Part shown: one piece after another, positions 39,601-48,412 of the stretch | How positions within the stretch are numbered: position 1 is the stretch's first letter | Layout: every line of letters starts with the position of its first letter | Source of the DNA: Xiphydria camelus | Lineage: Eukaryota; Arthropoda; Insecta; Hymenoptera; Xiphydriidae | Length of the DNA stretch: 64,000 bases | Direction of reading: 5' to 3' | NCBI GenBank assembly: GCA_963678675.1 | Contig: OY783192.1 | Location: 4,598,001 to 4,662,000, forward strand | Position numbers and translations under genes: made by a program | The notes under the pieces: generated by a model | The model's database searches: none | Told to the model about the DNA's origin: nothing | Seen by the model: only the letters and a program-made list of their open reading frames with translations

Positions 39601-42600
39601 CCTTGTTTCGCATCGAAAGCGGGGACCATCGAGGAGGGATGTTCGGACATCAAGGAGATGAGCATTTGCATGACGTCGTGTAAGTTCTCGTCCTGCACGT
39701 GTTAGAGTACAGTTAAACAACTAATCATACGTTAGCCCATAAAAACGCTAAGTCAAAGCGAGAGAATTCTCCAATTATTTTTCGAACGCATTGCTATTTG
39801 TTTAATGCAGTGAGAAATTCGATAAACTTTCTAATACTTACTTCGTGCATGGTTGTCAGATAATTGAGAATACTTTGCAGTTCGTCATCCTTCACACCAT
39901 TTCCGATCATTATTAATTGCTTCAGAAATAAAAGGATGTACGATCGTATTGTCAGAATGTCTTTTTGCTGTGGTCGCGGCCCATCTGAATAAGTAGTACG
40001 AAGTTTTAATCGTTAAATTATGCCAATATCAAGGATATTTATTTGTATGAATAGGAATTCATCAGGTGAATATAACGGGCAAACTATCGTACCTAGACCC
40101 TTCGGTGTAATGCCACTCTTGCCCCGAGGATTCGCTACCCAATAATAGTACTTGAGAGTATGTACCGTCTGTAAAACCGTAGACACTCTCCTTACATTGG
40201 AGTATATTTGAGTGTCACTAAGGAACTCTGTGGCCAGATATGAATAGAGCCGAGTTTGAACTGGGGCCGGCGTGTATATCCACAAGGCAGGATTAAAGAG
40301 GACGTGGTCCAGCAGCTGCCATGTTAGGAATGAAAAGTAAAACAACTACATCACCATAGATCTGCCTGTTCTTCGGACACACCAATCTAGCCGACTTTTG
40401 TATATTTTTGTTATTCCTTCATGTGCAAAATTCGTTATATGTATATGGATGATGTACTTATAATGTGTATATCTTGAAATGTGAATTTCAATTTTGTCGA
40501 CACATATTCGTCCAATTCCTCGACAGGTCAAATGTCTTATTGAGTAAATACGTGATGGAAAACGAAAACATTTAGTTTCTCTACGAAATGTATCGAAAAA
40601 AAATATATCGAGGAGTAAGAATTTTCACACGGACGAGAAGAAAACAGACCAATTCTTTGACAAAATTGGATATGAATCTATATACACACAAGTTGACAAT
40701 AACACGAAATGGACATAATACAACGTCAAAGATTAGAGGGAAAATTATTTCTTTTCATGATACAAACACGTGATAAATTACTTCCAATTGCCTGTATGCG
40801 AATAAAAGTCAATATTATTGCGATTAATTTTGATGCGCTATCGATTCAAACGAAAAAATGCCTGCGAGTTTATGCGGATAGAGAGAAAAAAAGGCGTAGA
40901 AGAAAAATCATAACATTGCTGAGTACTGCAAACTTGACGCAATATAGGTACGATAAGGCATTTTATTACGAAAGACTCTCGCAGCGCAGAATCATAATCA
41001 CGGCTATCATGGTCGAGAATGTGAGACTCATGACGCGATGTCGCAAAGAATTTGAACAATAAATTCATTCGTAGAAGCGTTTTGATAAGAACGAAAATCT
41101 GCAGAGGTCGCACAGGCGTCATGGAAATTGACAGAGCCTAGAAGTCGGTAGATTGCATGCAGTCCAAAGACGCAAAAACTTAAAGGTATTTCGAGGAAAT
41201 ATTTATTCATGCCAATAGTATACAGTAACATTATAAACTACAGCGTGGAATTGCATAGCGACTGGTGTACAGCATATATCTATGTACACGATATACAGGT
41301 ATCGGAACTATGAGAAAGATTGGATGTCGAATACAGGGGTACAACTGTTAATCGATATGTATACGTCATATTACAATGCCTACGTGAAACGCGCGTGCAC
41401 TTCATAAAATTTTCATTAATTTACAGAGTATGTGCTATAGGCAAATGGCATGCTTTTGTAGCATACACGTTATAATATTCCAATGAATAATAAAGCTAGA
41501 ATTCGAATAAATAACGAGTATAGAGATAACATTGCAATTTTGATTGTCTAATGACACGATTCTTCGAAAATGATTTCGAATAATCGTGTAAGGCAACTAT
41601 GCGCGGAAAATGTAAAATCATAAGGATCTTACGCCATGTTTAATCATTTAACAAGTATTCGAACAATTACCCAGTAAACACAATGTCACACATATAACGT
41701 ACATGTAAGTTACAATTTCCCATTCATTAATGTAACTGTAATATAACAGCGCTGTTACATTGCAATTATATTGATAAGTGAGAAGTTGTAACTTGCATGT
41801 ACGTTACATGCAACATCGCGTTTATTGGGTAATGATGTGTTCCATTTCCCAAAAGTTACAATAGGTACATGTTTCATAATATCGTTAAATCCATTATTCG
41901 ACAAATCGCTTAACAATAGCTGCTCGATGTGTCTTTATGTCATGACGCTAAAGCGAGCAGCCAGAGCCAGTAGTTAGTAGTATGGCCCGTCATATGTCGG
42001 CCGCCTTACCGGGAAAGTAAGGTGGCGGACATATGACGGACCGTATCTACTGCTTCCTATAACTCCGGCTTCTATCTTCGACGTCATCCTCAATACCAAT
42101 CGGGAATCGTCGCTTGTGATGTTCGCTATAGATAAATATGTACGTCATTCTACATTGGCAATCATAAGTACTTATATCAATCTGTCATACCTGTTTTAAC
42201 AATAAGTCGCTGTTTGCGCTGAGGCACGTAACGAGATGTTTGGTAAGCTCCAGAAAGGACGCAAGTACTTCCGTAGTGAGATGGTCTCTGCTCGCTCTCT
42301 GGAGCATGAAGCTAATGACCAAGAAGCCTCTATTCTGCACCATATGTTGTTGAACTGTTTGCGAACTCTCAACCAGGTCACAGATGAATCCCAACAGTTT
42401 TGAACTGGAAGAAATGTCATCGCGCGGTGCACGCAAATATGGGTCATTTTCACTCTCTGAGCATTTTATAACGAGTTCTAATTAAAGTTAACAAAAGTGC
42501 CAAATTACCATAACGTGGGGTCTCTCTTTATGTCATTGGGTGCTATACAATCGTAAGGCATGTCTAATTGTGAGAACAACGGGAAGAGCACCTGGATACC

Positions 42601-45600
42601 GCCGATCGAATTTAACGTGCTATGTATGGAATACGTTATAACGGCTTTCACATCCTAAAAAGACACTTTAGTAAGATATTATCGACGAAGACTTCCAGAC
42701 TGCATTTTATACGTAAGTATTTAAAATGCATAGCTGGAAGTGCATATAGTTTATTTGTGATAGCAACTTTATCACGGACCTGCAACATGAGAGCGTGCGG
42801 GGTGTGCACAAAGTAGGAGATGTTTCCCTTCGGTGCACTTTGCAGGCACAACTGAGAGTCCGTCGCAACAGGATTGTACATAAATACAATTGCATTGGAC
42901 AACTTCCCGTCGTAAAGAACCTGCAACGGGGATTTTAATTATCGTCTTCTGTAGAAATATTCCTTTGGAACTTCAGCCTTTACGATGCAATAATGCTAAG
43001 ACTTATATACTGCGATAATTATCGATGCTCTACGAGAAATTAAAATAAAAATCAATGCAAATAATTTTGAAAATCGTCGACCTGAGGAAAATAACAGAGG
43101 AATAATACGCTGTATAAGAATTAATAGGATAGTTACACTGTAGCGCAGGCAAACTAATTCAAACATCGTAAAGCGAAAATCATTTCGCACGATTAATCAA
43201 CGTCATGTATCAGTTTCAAAAGTTCTACCATTTCTCTATCATTATACCGATAAAGCAATACAATAAAACACTATGCATACATAAAAAATATTACGATATT
43301 ACGAAGTTATACATGCTTGCTAGCCGGACAATATAAAGGCCACACGGAAAGACAGGGGTATTACGATTAGCTTAACGCTGCGTTAGTGCGGTAGCTAAAT
43401 GTAACGAGAAAATTATCATTAGTCGGGGTGTACCACACCCCACTGCACTAACGCAGGGTTAGATTGCATATAAGTATACTAAGATACTTAGTTGTCAAAC
43501 TACGAACTATCGAGTAAATTGCGAGGAACCCAAAGAATTTGTCGTAGCGTCAGGGATACAACGGTACATAAAACCTGTATCCCCGTCATTAATATGCAAT
43601 ACTTGTAATACCTACATTTAGAACACTAATGAAAATGCTTTTATGGTAAATCATTAGGACATCATTATTCGGTAGTTACCTCGGACCGATATTTAATGCA
43701 ATAACAAAATATTAAAGAGCATAAATTAACGTGAAATAATAAAGAAAACAAAAATGCTTACAGACTGTATATTTTGGTCCGGCATGCTCACGAGCTCCTG
43801 CTCATCACTCACCCTTTTGTGATTGTCGGGCAAATTCAGATAGCATTCGTTGTCGAAACGGAATTGACTCTGCAATGCGAATTCAGAATACTGAGAATGC
43901 TGCATTCGTAAATCTTATTGTTATCGAGAGCATGCAAAGGACTCAAAACGCCGCGGTGTGTCAATAACTCGTTCGATATTTCTCGCGAGTTAATATTATC
44001 ACACAGAGTTGACATACAACTACACACCTTATATCCGGGACCCAATCTATGCATCGCGCAAATTTGATGCGTGGTTAACGCTTCGCTAAATAAGTATATC
44101 GCACTCATCTGTCCGCAAAACACTCGTTCCTCGTCTAACTCCGGCGTGGCTCCGATGTAGCATTTGTCGTACGGCTGCAAAGAAGTCTCGCTTAAAAAGA
44201 GAGTTTCGTTCGACCAAATTTTTACCGAATATCAAAGCGACACGAATCACTCACATCGTTCGTGGAGACGAACCACGCAATCTCCGTACTCGAAGCGAGC
44301 TGACCGTTCACCAGACACTTGATTTCGCTCTTCGTCCACCTATTATATATATACACTACCGCGATCATGTACCACTGAAACAAGAAATGATTCCTGAAGC
44401 GCTTCCGCGAGGGGACAATTTCCTTTCGTTTCAATGTACCTTTCGCGGCTGAAATTCATATTTGACACAGTGCTGGAAGCCCTTGCCTTTCACCTTCATC
44501 GATGTGAGGACCAAGCAGTTACCCACGAAGTGAGCCGAGTAACCCACCCCCTTGCTCGTTTTGAAACTACGAAAGAAAGCGAGAAAACGTGAACGAGAAG
44601 TGATATCGACGTTCGCGTGTAAGAACGCTCGCGTGACGCACGCTACCGGCGAATTATATCGTTCTCGTCTATACTCCGTAATCCACTCGACACTTCGTAT
44701 CCAATTTATCACATTCCATTCAGAATCGCGATGCTGCCGGAAAGCTGAGCCGTACGCAATTTGCCAAATAGTTATCTCTAAAAGGTTTCGGTGCCCGGGG
44801 GATGGTCATTAAACGAATGACGAGCGAGTTGAAAAGGGATGTACCACCGCCGCTGGAAACCCGATGCGGTTCGGTTGAGTTCTCTCGCCGGTTCCCTGGC
44901 CTTTCCTCTTTTTCTTTTCCCGCTAGGAACGGAACCACTCCGAAGGCTCGCGAGTGAGGCAGCCATACCTACGTCAGCTTGCGCGTCTCCGCAAACGGAC
45001 GCGCGCAAATCCAATCGCTATCCAACACGAAGCAAACGTGACCGTAACGCGCTGATTGTAACGAGGGGGAAGGAGAGCTGAGAGAGCGCGCCTTTAATGG
45101 AAATTACGTCACAGGCGATAAGGTGATTCTCGCGTGATGGGTCTGATGCGCAAATTTTTCGACGAAAGCCACGGCTGTTTGGTTTATCAAAGAGAGGAGA
45201 TCGGTACCCTTTGTGAAGTAACTATTTGGAGATGGGAAATACTTACCAGTAAAGGTACGGCTTTTCTCTCTCTATATTGACAGAGTTGATAGGATCCAGT
45301 CTGAACCACGTCGTGAATGTGAAACCATTTTCGTACGGCCACCTCGCCAATGGTGGTAGGACTATCGCCTGGAAAAAATAAGAAATTCGCACGTTTCGAA
45401 GGACGAGGGAAAAGTCGTAGATAATCTTTCGTGGGAGTATTATTTTTAAAGGTGGCTGAAAAGGAAGAAAGGAAGTGATGAATGGGTCCCGTAAAAGTGA
45501 ATGAAAACGGTGGAGAATTGAAGTTGCTATATTGTTGCGAAAGTCTGATACAGACCGTCGAAGCGTTTGCTTCTATCGAGAACAGTTTAATGCAATCGGT

Positions 45601-47612
45601 AACAGCTGGTACAGGCGGTATGGGACTTTATCATTCGACTGCAATTGATAAACTGTGCTTCGTAACTACGACAAACATCCCCCGAGTCAATGCCCCGGCA
45701 TCAATGGAGAGACACTTGAATGGGGTATTACGGAGTTTTCGACTTTGTGCGGATAAAATCTATCCTCCGCTCATAGGGAAAAGAAGATAGTGAAAGAATT
45801 GAAGCAGCGGAGAGCTATAGAGGCGGGCTAAGAGGGAAGATTGAAGGGGATTAGGAAATGCACACAGACTTTCTTCACCCGAGGAAAATCAAAGTCTTTC
45901 TCGGTAAAGACATCGCTTCGGTAATGCGATGGGAAGATATTTGTTTGGCAAATTAATCGCGCAGAAATTTGTTGGAAGAAGTTTACCCGTGGTAGGATTG
46001 ACTTTTTAGCAAATCAACATCTTTGCTTGAAATTTGAAGCGAGACATTTTTAAGCATTGATTTTAATGAAAGCTTATACGAAATGGATTTTTTATCGTTA
46101 TGTCGATACGACGGTGTACGCTACAATGTGCTTAGATAAGTTTTAAGTTTATAATTATTTTCAAAAATATAACAAAGTGTCATATTTTGATTTCCGTGCA
46201 CCGTATACGCTATCACATATGCGTAACGCTTTGTCACCACGATTCAATCACGGTTCAGATTGTCATCTCTGGGCAAGTAGAGGAGCTCGACACCCTCATT
46301 AATGTAGATAGATTCTCCGATGAGATTCCGATTAGAAATGAGGTAGCCTTATCAGAGTCTGGCAAAAGGCTTGTAACTAAATTCCTACACCGGAATAGGT
46401 GGAAAGTAAGGGTCTATGCACAATGAAGGAACAGGGAATAGAAATAAGGAATAGCGCTTCACATACGTTACACATACTCTAAAAGCATACGTATGTATAG
46501 CGTATGTGAAGCGCTGTTCCTTATTCCTTCATTTTGCATGGGCTCTAACAACTTAATAGGTACATTGAAAAGAATTCACGGTTAAAAAAAACATATTTCC
46601 CGCTCACGTCAACTTACGTCGACTGACTTCGACTTGCATCTATTACCAGAATTTACGTAACCGGTGCAATCACATCGCGAATGAGGTACTCGCGCGTGTC
46701 TCGAACTCTCTATAGAACTCGTTAAGCAGCCATGACGGCGTTTGTCGTAGCTCTCGGATGCAGCATCCACTCTCGAAAGTTCAACGTTAAAGTAAAGTAA
46801 GAATGAACTTTCGAACTGGAATTCGTCACATTCCTTTTTTCGAGAATCTCCATCACGAGGAAAAAAAAGAGGCTGTTCGTTATGAGTCACGGTAACTTTT
46901 CCTATAACTGCAGCGGCCTTTGCGGATACAAAATAAGGAGAGAAGCAAAGAACGTCAACTCACCGAGCCTTTCCTGCCGGGAAAACTGAAAAAGACGTCG
47001 GGCCCGTTTCTCTGTGGCATTTGGCGAAGTACGTTCAGCAGTTTCGCCGAATGCCTTGGCTAGAAAACAAATTGTTCCGTCGGTTAACGCATATGTATAA
47101 CGCAGTTCGCCAGAGCTTGATAATATACATGGATGCGGATTCTTACCCATTTCCCCTTTATCGCCTTCATCGCACCGAATAAAAGTTTCAACTCTTTTAC
47201 CGTGATGCTGTAACTCGCCAAGACTCCGAGCATGTCTATCAGTAAATCTGCGGAGTGAGAATGTAATAGTATTTGAAGGGTGGCAAAGTGAAATGGTGTG
47301 TTACTGCTAAGGACAGCTATTTTGTTACGACTATGCATTTAGAAGTATGCTTTCCGTTGAAGGTGCCATTTACAATGCTTTGTCGAACTACCCTTCACTT
47401 ACTTTTTAGTCGACATTATCAGTTTGTCGCTCTATCGGTATATTCTGAACCTTGGATATGTTTTGCGCTTATTGATAAGACTTACCAGCGACAACGGTTT
47501 CCGCGCGTGACAATCGGTGTAGCACGTGTTCTATGAGGCTGACGTCCGTGCATGCTTGCAGGTTCCTTACGCTCTTCCTCAAAATAGCAATGAAAACGCT
47601 CCATATTTCGGC
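24479..47612 (-). CDS. rg: Neurobeachin / rugose (BEACH-family AKAP scaffold), internal part of gene, 33 constitutive exons
   Basis: Neurobeachin-family proteins are large cytoplasmic scaffolds for membrane traffic and synapse function, and the fly member (rugose, AKAP550) binds protein kinase A. Spliced, the visible exons give 6819 bases, 2273 codons, with no stop and all phases matching. Order in the visible peptide: armadillo-like end (1-108), ConA/laminin-G-like domain (109-280), DUF4704/armadillo block (about 300-821), acidic low-complexity segment (896-1464), conserved middle (1465-1771), variable linker (1772-1900), DUF1088 (about 1950-2135) and start of PH-BEACH (about 2220-2273). Recognisable strings include [53 protein letters not shown] and [23 protein letters not shown] is the vertebrate paralogue; insects usually have one gene of this type. 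The exon chain was read by eye. Start codon, 5' exons, remaining PH, BEACH and WD40 lie outside the window. I did not see a clear PKA RII-binding helix. Confidence 0.97.
24705..24979 (-). CDS. rg: rg exon w34 (linker into PH-BEACH)
   Basis: 275 bp, acceptor TTCTTCCAG, donor GTACGT, leaving one base. Encodes [40 protein letters not shown], then a Gln- and Asp-rich stretch ending DNDLT. Confidence 0.97.
25112..25287 (-). CDS. rg: rg exon w33 (DUF1088 end)
   Basis: 176 bp, acceptor GATTTCCAG, donor GTAAGT, leaving two bases. Encodes [39 protein letters not shown] and [15 protein letters not shown]. Confidence 0.96.
25617..25725 (-). CDS. rg: rg exon w32 (DUF1088)
   Basis: 109 bp, acceptor TTGCAAAG, donor GTAAGC. 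The first base completes Arg. Encodes [36 protein letters not shown]. Confidence 0.97.
25830..25956 (-). CDS. rg: rg exon w31 (DUF1088)
   Basis: 127 bp, acceptor TCGGGCAG, donor GTACGC, leaving two bases. Two bases complete Gly. Encodes [40 protein letters not shown] and ends G plus AG of Arg. Confidence 0.96.
26379..26866. mobile_element. Inverted-repeat element in the rg intron w30-w31
   Basis: Left gactggtgccagtaaatttt and right tttactggtaccagtc are inverted over about 27 bp. The interior is AT-rich and includes a second inverted motif (tacacagagaaaaagaatta / gatcccgcgagtaattttta). Confidence 0.7.
26934..27275 (-). CDS. rg: rg exon w30 (linker and start of DUF1088)
   Basis: 342 bp, acceptor TTCGCAG, donor GTAGTG, leaving one base. 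A variable start ([17 protein letters not shown]) leads to [40 protein letters not shown] and LMEGK, the conserved DUF1088 beginning. Confidence 0.96.
27369..27815. mobile_element. A-like MITE in the rg intron w29-w30, hosting an intact family D copy
   Basis: Left tacactgcgagaagagttta and right taaactattttctcagtgca are inverted. Internal aatattttgttgggcc / tggctcaacaaaattt also mirror. Family D (27569-27780) interrupts its right half. Confidence 0.74.
27569..27780. mobile_element. Family D MITE, intact 212-bp copy
   Basis: Left tatgagactaaacttactca and right gagtaagtttagcctcacat are inverted; the arms extend through gaaagaaacttaaattacta. Serves as reference for the broken D copies. Confidence 0.85.
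27832..28039 (-). CDS. rg: rg exon w29 (variable linker)
   Basis: 208 bp, acceptor TTCTCCCAG, donor GTGAGT, leaving one base. Encodes [40 protein letters not shown] and ends NIHNIAHAR. Acidic, polar linker; splice phase matches w30. Confidence 0.87.
28743..28853 (-). CDS. rg: rg exon w28, candidate 37-codon cassette exon
   Basis: 111 bp, phase 0 at both ends, acceptor TTCTGAAG with a consensus TACTAAC branch-point sequence about 16 bases upstream, donor GTAAAA. Encodes [20 protein letters not shown], then [17 protein letters not shown], without stops. It lies in a locally GC-richer patch within AT-rich intron and sits between w27 (ends phase 0) and w29 (starts phase 0). I do not recognise it from other species. 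Confidence 0.62.
29858..29988 (-). CDS. rg: rg exon w27 (variable linker)
   Basis: 131 bp, acceptor TTTTTCAG, donor GTAAGA. Two bases complete Gly. Encodes [33 protein letters not shown] and ends GPPSTK. It fits after either w25 or w26, because both leave a single G. Confidence 0.88.
30460..30940. mobile_element. 481-bp foldback element in the rg intron w26-w27
   Basis: Left tatactgaaaaaaagtgtta and right tttttttttcagtgta are termini. Long arms include gaacctcacgg / ccatgaggttcgcc, tcgtcgctgttactgca and a central perfect hairpin at caatcataagggat / atcccttatgattg near 30672. Confidence 0.85.
32027..32398 (-). CDS. rg: rg exon w26, candidate His/Asn-rich cassette exon
   Basis: 372 bp (124 codons), phase 1 in and phase 1 out, so it can be included or skipped without changing frame. 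The acceptor is a NAGNAG tandem (CTCAGCAG), with start at 32398 or 32395; the donor is GTAATT. After the shared codon it encodes [20 protein letters not shown], then Asn/Ala and His/Asn/Tyr runs (for example [11 protein letters not shown]), ending NSGVGLQ. The (CAT)/(AAT)-like DNA explains the composition. A second open frame here is out of phase with w25 and w27. Splice fit is good; expression is inferred. Confidence 0.72.
34606..34777 (-). CDS. rg: rg exon w25
   Basis: 172 bp, acceptor CATTTCCAG, donor GTAATG, leaving one base. Encodes [32 protein letters not shown], then a Pro/Ser tail ending AGSPS. It closes the conserved middle segment. Confidence 0.96.
34860..34967 (-). CDS. rg: rg exon w24
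   Basis: 108 bp, phase 0, acceptor TTTGTAG, donor GTAAGT. Encodes [20 protein letters not shown] and [16 protein letters not shown], matching the family LSPIKDPDRLLQDVD region. Confidence 0.95.
35125..35265 (-). CDS. rg: rg exon w23
   Basis: 141 bp, phase 0, acceptor TTGTTTAG, donor GTACGT. Encodes [40 protein letters not shown]. The CAVRNCLEC string matches neurobeachin. Confidence 0.95.
35854..36033 (-). CDS. rg: rg exon w22
   Basis: 180 bp, phase 0, acceptor CTTACAG, weak donor GTTTGT. Encodes [40 protein letters not shown] and ends LRQCLRL. Confidence 0.95.
36118..36271 (-). CDS. rg: rg exon w21
   Basis: 154 bp, acceptor ATTCTAG, donor GTAAGT. The first base completes Ser. Encodes [40 protein letters not shown] and ends ATSPN. 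Confidence 0.96.
36380..36545 (-). CDS. rg: rg exon w20 (conserved middle segment)
   Basis: 166 bp, acceptor TATCGCAG, donor GTACGA, leaving two bases. Encodes [20 protein letters not shown] and [20 protein letters not shown] and ends IQVWRR. FSPGP plus IPEFKWS is a family hallmark. Confidence 0.97.
36546..36632 (-). other. 87-bp intron of rg that is stop-free in the rg frame
   Basis: Canonical ends (GTAAGT ... TATCGCAG) and a pyrimidine-rich stretch mark an intron between w19 and w20. Its length is a multiple of three and it holds no in-frame stop, so retention would insert 29 residues starting [10 protein letters not shown]. Spliced reading gives [13 protein letters not shown] across the junction. 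Called intron because the inserted residues do not resemble the acidic flanks. Confidence 0.8.
36633..38340 (-). CDS. rg: rg exon w19, long acidic disordered segment
   Basis: 1708 bp, 569 codons plus one base, acceptor TTCCTCAG, donor GTAAGT. Rich in Glu, Asp, Ser and Thr with no predicted fold and no transmembrane segment. It starts [20 protein letters not shown] and ends near [16 protein letters not shown]. In the family this lies between the armadillo block and the conserved IPEFKWS segment and is poorly conserved. It is much the longest exon. Its antisense and shifted frames stay open because of the biased composition and should not be read as genes. Confidence 0.95.
38417..38638 (-). CDS. 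rg: rg exon w18
   Basis: 222 bp, phase 0, acceptor CATTCAG, donor GTAATT. Encodes [20 protein letters not shown], then a polar stretch with [10 protein letters not shown], and ends DRNYK. The first part matches the family after HSKV; the rest begins the variable region. Confidence 0.95.
38705..39021 (-). CDS. rg: rg exon w17
   Basis: 317 bp, acceptor GTTGCAG, donor GTAAGG. Two bases complete Met, giving [20 protein letters not shown]. It continues [36 protein letters not shown] and [16 protein letters not shown], a strongly diagnostic neurobeachin/LRBA block. Confidence 0.98.
39143..39224 (-). CDS. rg: rg exon w16
   Basis: 82 bp, acceptor CTTGCAG, donor GTAAGT, leaving one base. Encodes [20 protein letters not shown] and ends RLENP. 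Confidence 0.96.
39307..39415 (-). CDS. rg: rg exon w15
   Basis: 109 bp, acceptor ATTTTCAG, donor GTATTC. After the shared Lys codon it encodes [20 protein letters not shown] and ends LPTYNVLYE. Located by phase and family similarity. Confidence 0.94.
39502..39692 (-). CDS. rg: rg exon w14
   Basis: 191 bp, acceptor CGTGCAG, donor GTAAGT, leaving two bases. Encodes [39 protein letters not shown] and [16 protein letters not shown], matching the neurobeachin armadillo region. Confidence 0.98.
39842..39984 (-). CDS. rg: rg exon w13
   Basis: 143 bp, acceptor TTATTCAG, donor GTAAGT. Two bases complete Asp ([11 protein letters not shown]). It continues [28 protein letters not shown], conserved in the family. 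Confidence 0.96.
40093..40315 (-). CDS. rg: rg exon w12 (DUF4704)
   Basis: 223 bp, acceptor CATGGCAG, donor GTACGA, leaving one base. Encodes [48 protein letters not shown] and ends GITPKGL. A 1.9-kb intron with two hairpin elements separates it from w11. Confidence 0.97.
41667..41832. mobile_element. 166-bp hairpin MITE in the rg intron w11-w12
   Basis: ttacccagtaaacacaatg and gcgtttattgggtaa are inverted ends; arms continue (taacgtacatgtaagttaca / tgtaacttgcatgtacgtta) to the centre aacagcgctgtt. A related scrap lies near 11935-12000. Confidence 0.85.
41972..42054. repeat. Compact 83-nt hairpin in the rg intron w11-w12
   Basis: Arms of about 37 nt (cccgtcatatgtcggccgcc versus ggtggcggacatatgacgga) with a 6-nt loop. 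Could fold as a stable RNA hairpin in the rg transcript; probably a MITE remnant, no microRNA identity recognised. Confidence 0.75.
42191..42404 (-). CDS. rg: rg exon w11 (DUF4704)
   Basis: 214 bp, acceptor TTCTTCCAG, donor GTATGA. The first base completes Cys. Encodes [46 protein letters not shown] and ends SDLLLKQ. Confidence 0.96.
42509..42654 (-). CDS. rg: rg exon w10 (DUF4704)
   Basis: 146 bp, acceptor CTTTTTAG, donor GTAATT, leaving two bases. Encodes [31 protein letters not shown] and ends KRDPTL. Found by phase and family fit between w9 and w11. Confidence 0.95.
42780..42920 (-). CDS. rg: rg exon w9 (DUF4704 region start)
   Basis: 141 bp, phase 0, acceptor CGTTGCAG; the donor GTCCGT is weak. 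Encodes [32 protein letters not shown] and [12 protein letters not shown], matching neurobeachin closely. Confidence 0.96.
43372..43461. repeat. 90-nt inverted repeat in the rg intron w8-w9
   Basis: ttaacgctgcgttagtgcgg versus ctgcactaacgcagggtta, with an inner small palindrome ggggtgtaccacacccc. Confidence 0.7.
43813..43869 (-). CDS. rg: rg exon w8, small, with a possible longer form
   Basis: 57 bp, phase 0, acceptor ATTGCAG, donor GTGAGT. Encodes [19 protein letters not shown], equivalent to the family string between GPGYK and VLYDGKL. The frame stays open for 51 more bases to a second donor GTAAGC (last exon base then 43762), adding 17 residues starting [10 protein letters not shown]. Both forms keep frame. 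Confidence 0.88.
44028..44174 (-). CDS. rg: rg exon w7 (end of ConA/laminin-G-like domain)
   Basis: 147 bp, phase 0, acceptor CTTTGCAG, donor GTGTGT. Encodes [33 protein letters not shown] and ends HRLGPGYK. The open frame runs past the donor into intron, but family alignment stops at GPGYK. Confidence 0.96.
44255..44374 (-). CDS. rg: rg exon w6 (ConA/laminin-G-like domain)
   Basis: 120 bp, phase 0 in and out, acceptor GTTTCAG, donor GTGAGT. Encodes [33 protein letters not shown] and ends STND. Confidence 0.97.
44440..44566 (-). CDS. rg: rg exon w5 (ConA/laminin-G-like domain)
   Basis: 127 bp, acceptor TTTCGTAG, donor GTACAT. The first base completes Cys. Encodes [20 protein letters not shown] and [16 protein letters not shown], nearly identical to the family core of this domain. 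Confidence 0.97.
45247..45368 (-). CDS. rg: rg exon w4 (start of ConA/laminin-G-like domain)
   Basis: 122 bp, acceptor TTTTTCCAG, donor GTAAGT, leaving two bases (TG). Encodes [18 protein letters not shown], then TTWFRLDP and EREKPYLY. It has no long open frame by itself and was found from the gap between w3 and w5. Matches the first strands of the LamG-like domain. Confidence 0.94.
46417..46538. repeat. 122-nt hairpin in the rg intron w3-w4
   Basis: tgcacaatgaaggaaca and ttccttcattttgca are outer arms; the inner arms aggaatagcgcttcacatac and gtatgtgaagcgctgttcct pair almost fully. Confidence 0.8.
46964..47059 (-). CDS. rg: rg exon w3
   Basis: 96 bp, phase 0 in and out, acceptor TTTTCTAG and donor GTGAGT. 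Encodes [19 protein letters not shown] and then [13 protein letters not shown], matching the family string that leads into the ConA/laminin-G-like domain. Confidence 0.94.
47147..47247 (-). CDS. rg: rg exon w2
   Basis: 101 bp between CTCCGCAG and GTAAGA. The single base from w1 completes Asp, giving [20 protein letters not shown], one of the most conserved neurobeachin strings. It ends in frame after KGKW. Confidence 0.95.
47486..47612 (-). CDS. rg: rg exon w1 (N-terminal armadillo-like region)
   Basis: 127 bp, entered in phase 0 after TTTTTCAG and left with one base before GTAAG. It starts [19 protein letters not shown], which matches the conserved neurobeachin string before the [14 protein letters not shown] block. 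It is the most 5' exon I can find; upstream exons should lie beyond the window's right edge. Confidence 0.93.
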
Positions 47613-48412
47613 CTGAAAAATAGCAAAAGAAAGGAAAGATTTCAAATCACGTTGCAGACAATTTTTCAGATCGTCGTTTCTCGATAAGTTCGTATTTTCG
47701 ACCTGTTTATCGCGCAACCCCGAATTGCACGGCTAAAATCAATACCATATATCTCGAGGGCACATACACAAGTATATATACGCGGAGCAGTGATGATTGG
47801 TTTAACTCGACTTCGACGTACGATAAGTACCTGCCGAGGTAAAAGTTAGGGTCGATCTACTCTAATCAGATTAACAGCACCGGAGTGACACTAAGTGTCG
47901 AGTCAACTTCCCGTCTTTCGGTCAGGAAACCTCTGCAAACCTGAGAGCCGCGCTCACCTTTAAGACTTCTCGTACTTAATACGTCACACCGAGGGAAACA
48001 TGCACAAGGCTGTCAAGATGCTGACAACAAGCGTTTCTACGATGTCATGACCCTGTGAACGCATTCGGGGCGATTCCTTGCTCGGAATGTGATAATTGAA
48101 TTTGTACACAATTGTTTGTATACAATTTCGCGAGACAGCGTCGTGCCCAAGGCGAGAACACTAACAACTTTCCTCTCAGATTTTATACTCGATGAATCGC
48201 TTGTGTTATAACCATTATGCTTTTAGCCGCCTCTCTGCTAACAGGGGAGGAGAGTAAAAATATTAATGTAATAGTAATTAATATCCATTTATCGAAGGGT
48301 AACGAACGTTTGCTCTTAAAAATCTGGAATGAGATTTATCCACGATGAAGATCGTGAAGATTTATTAGCTTCCAGAAGAAAAACAATTTCGGAAACACTG
48401 GAAAGGGGACCT

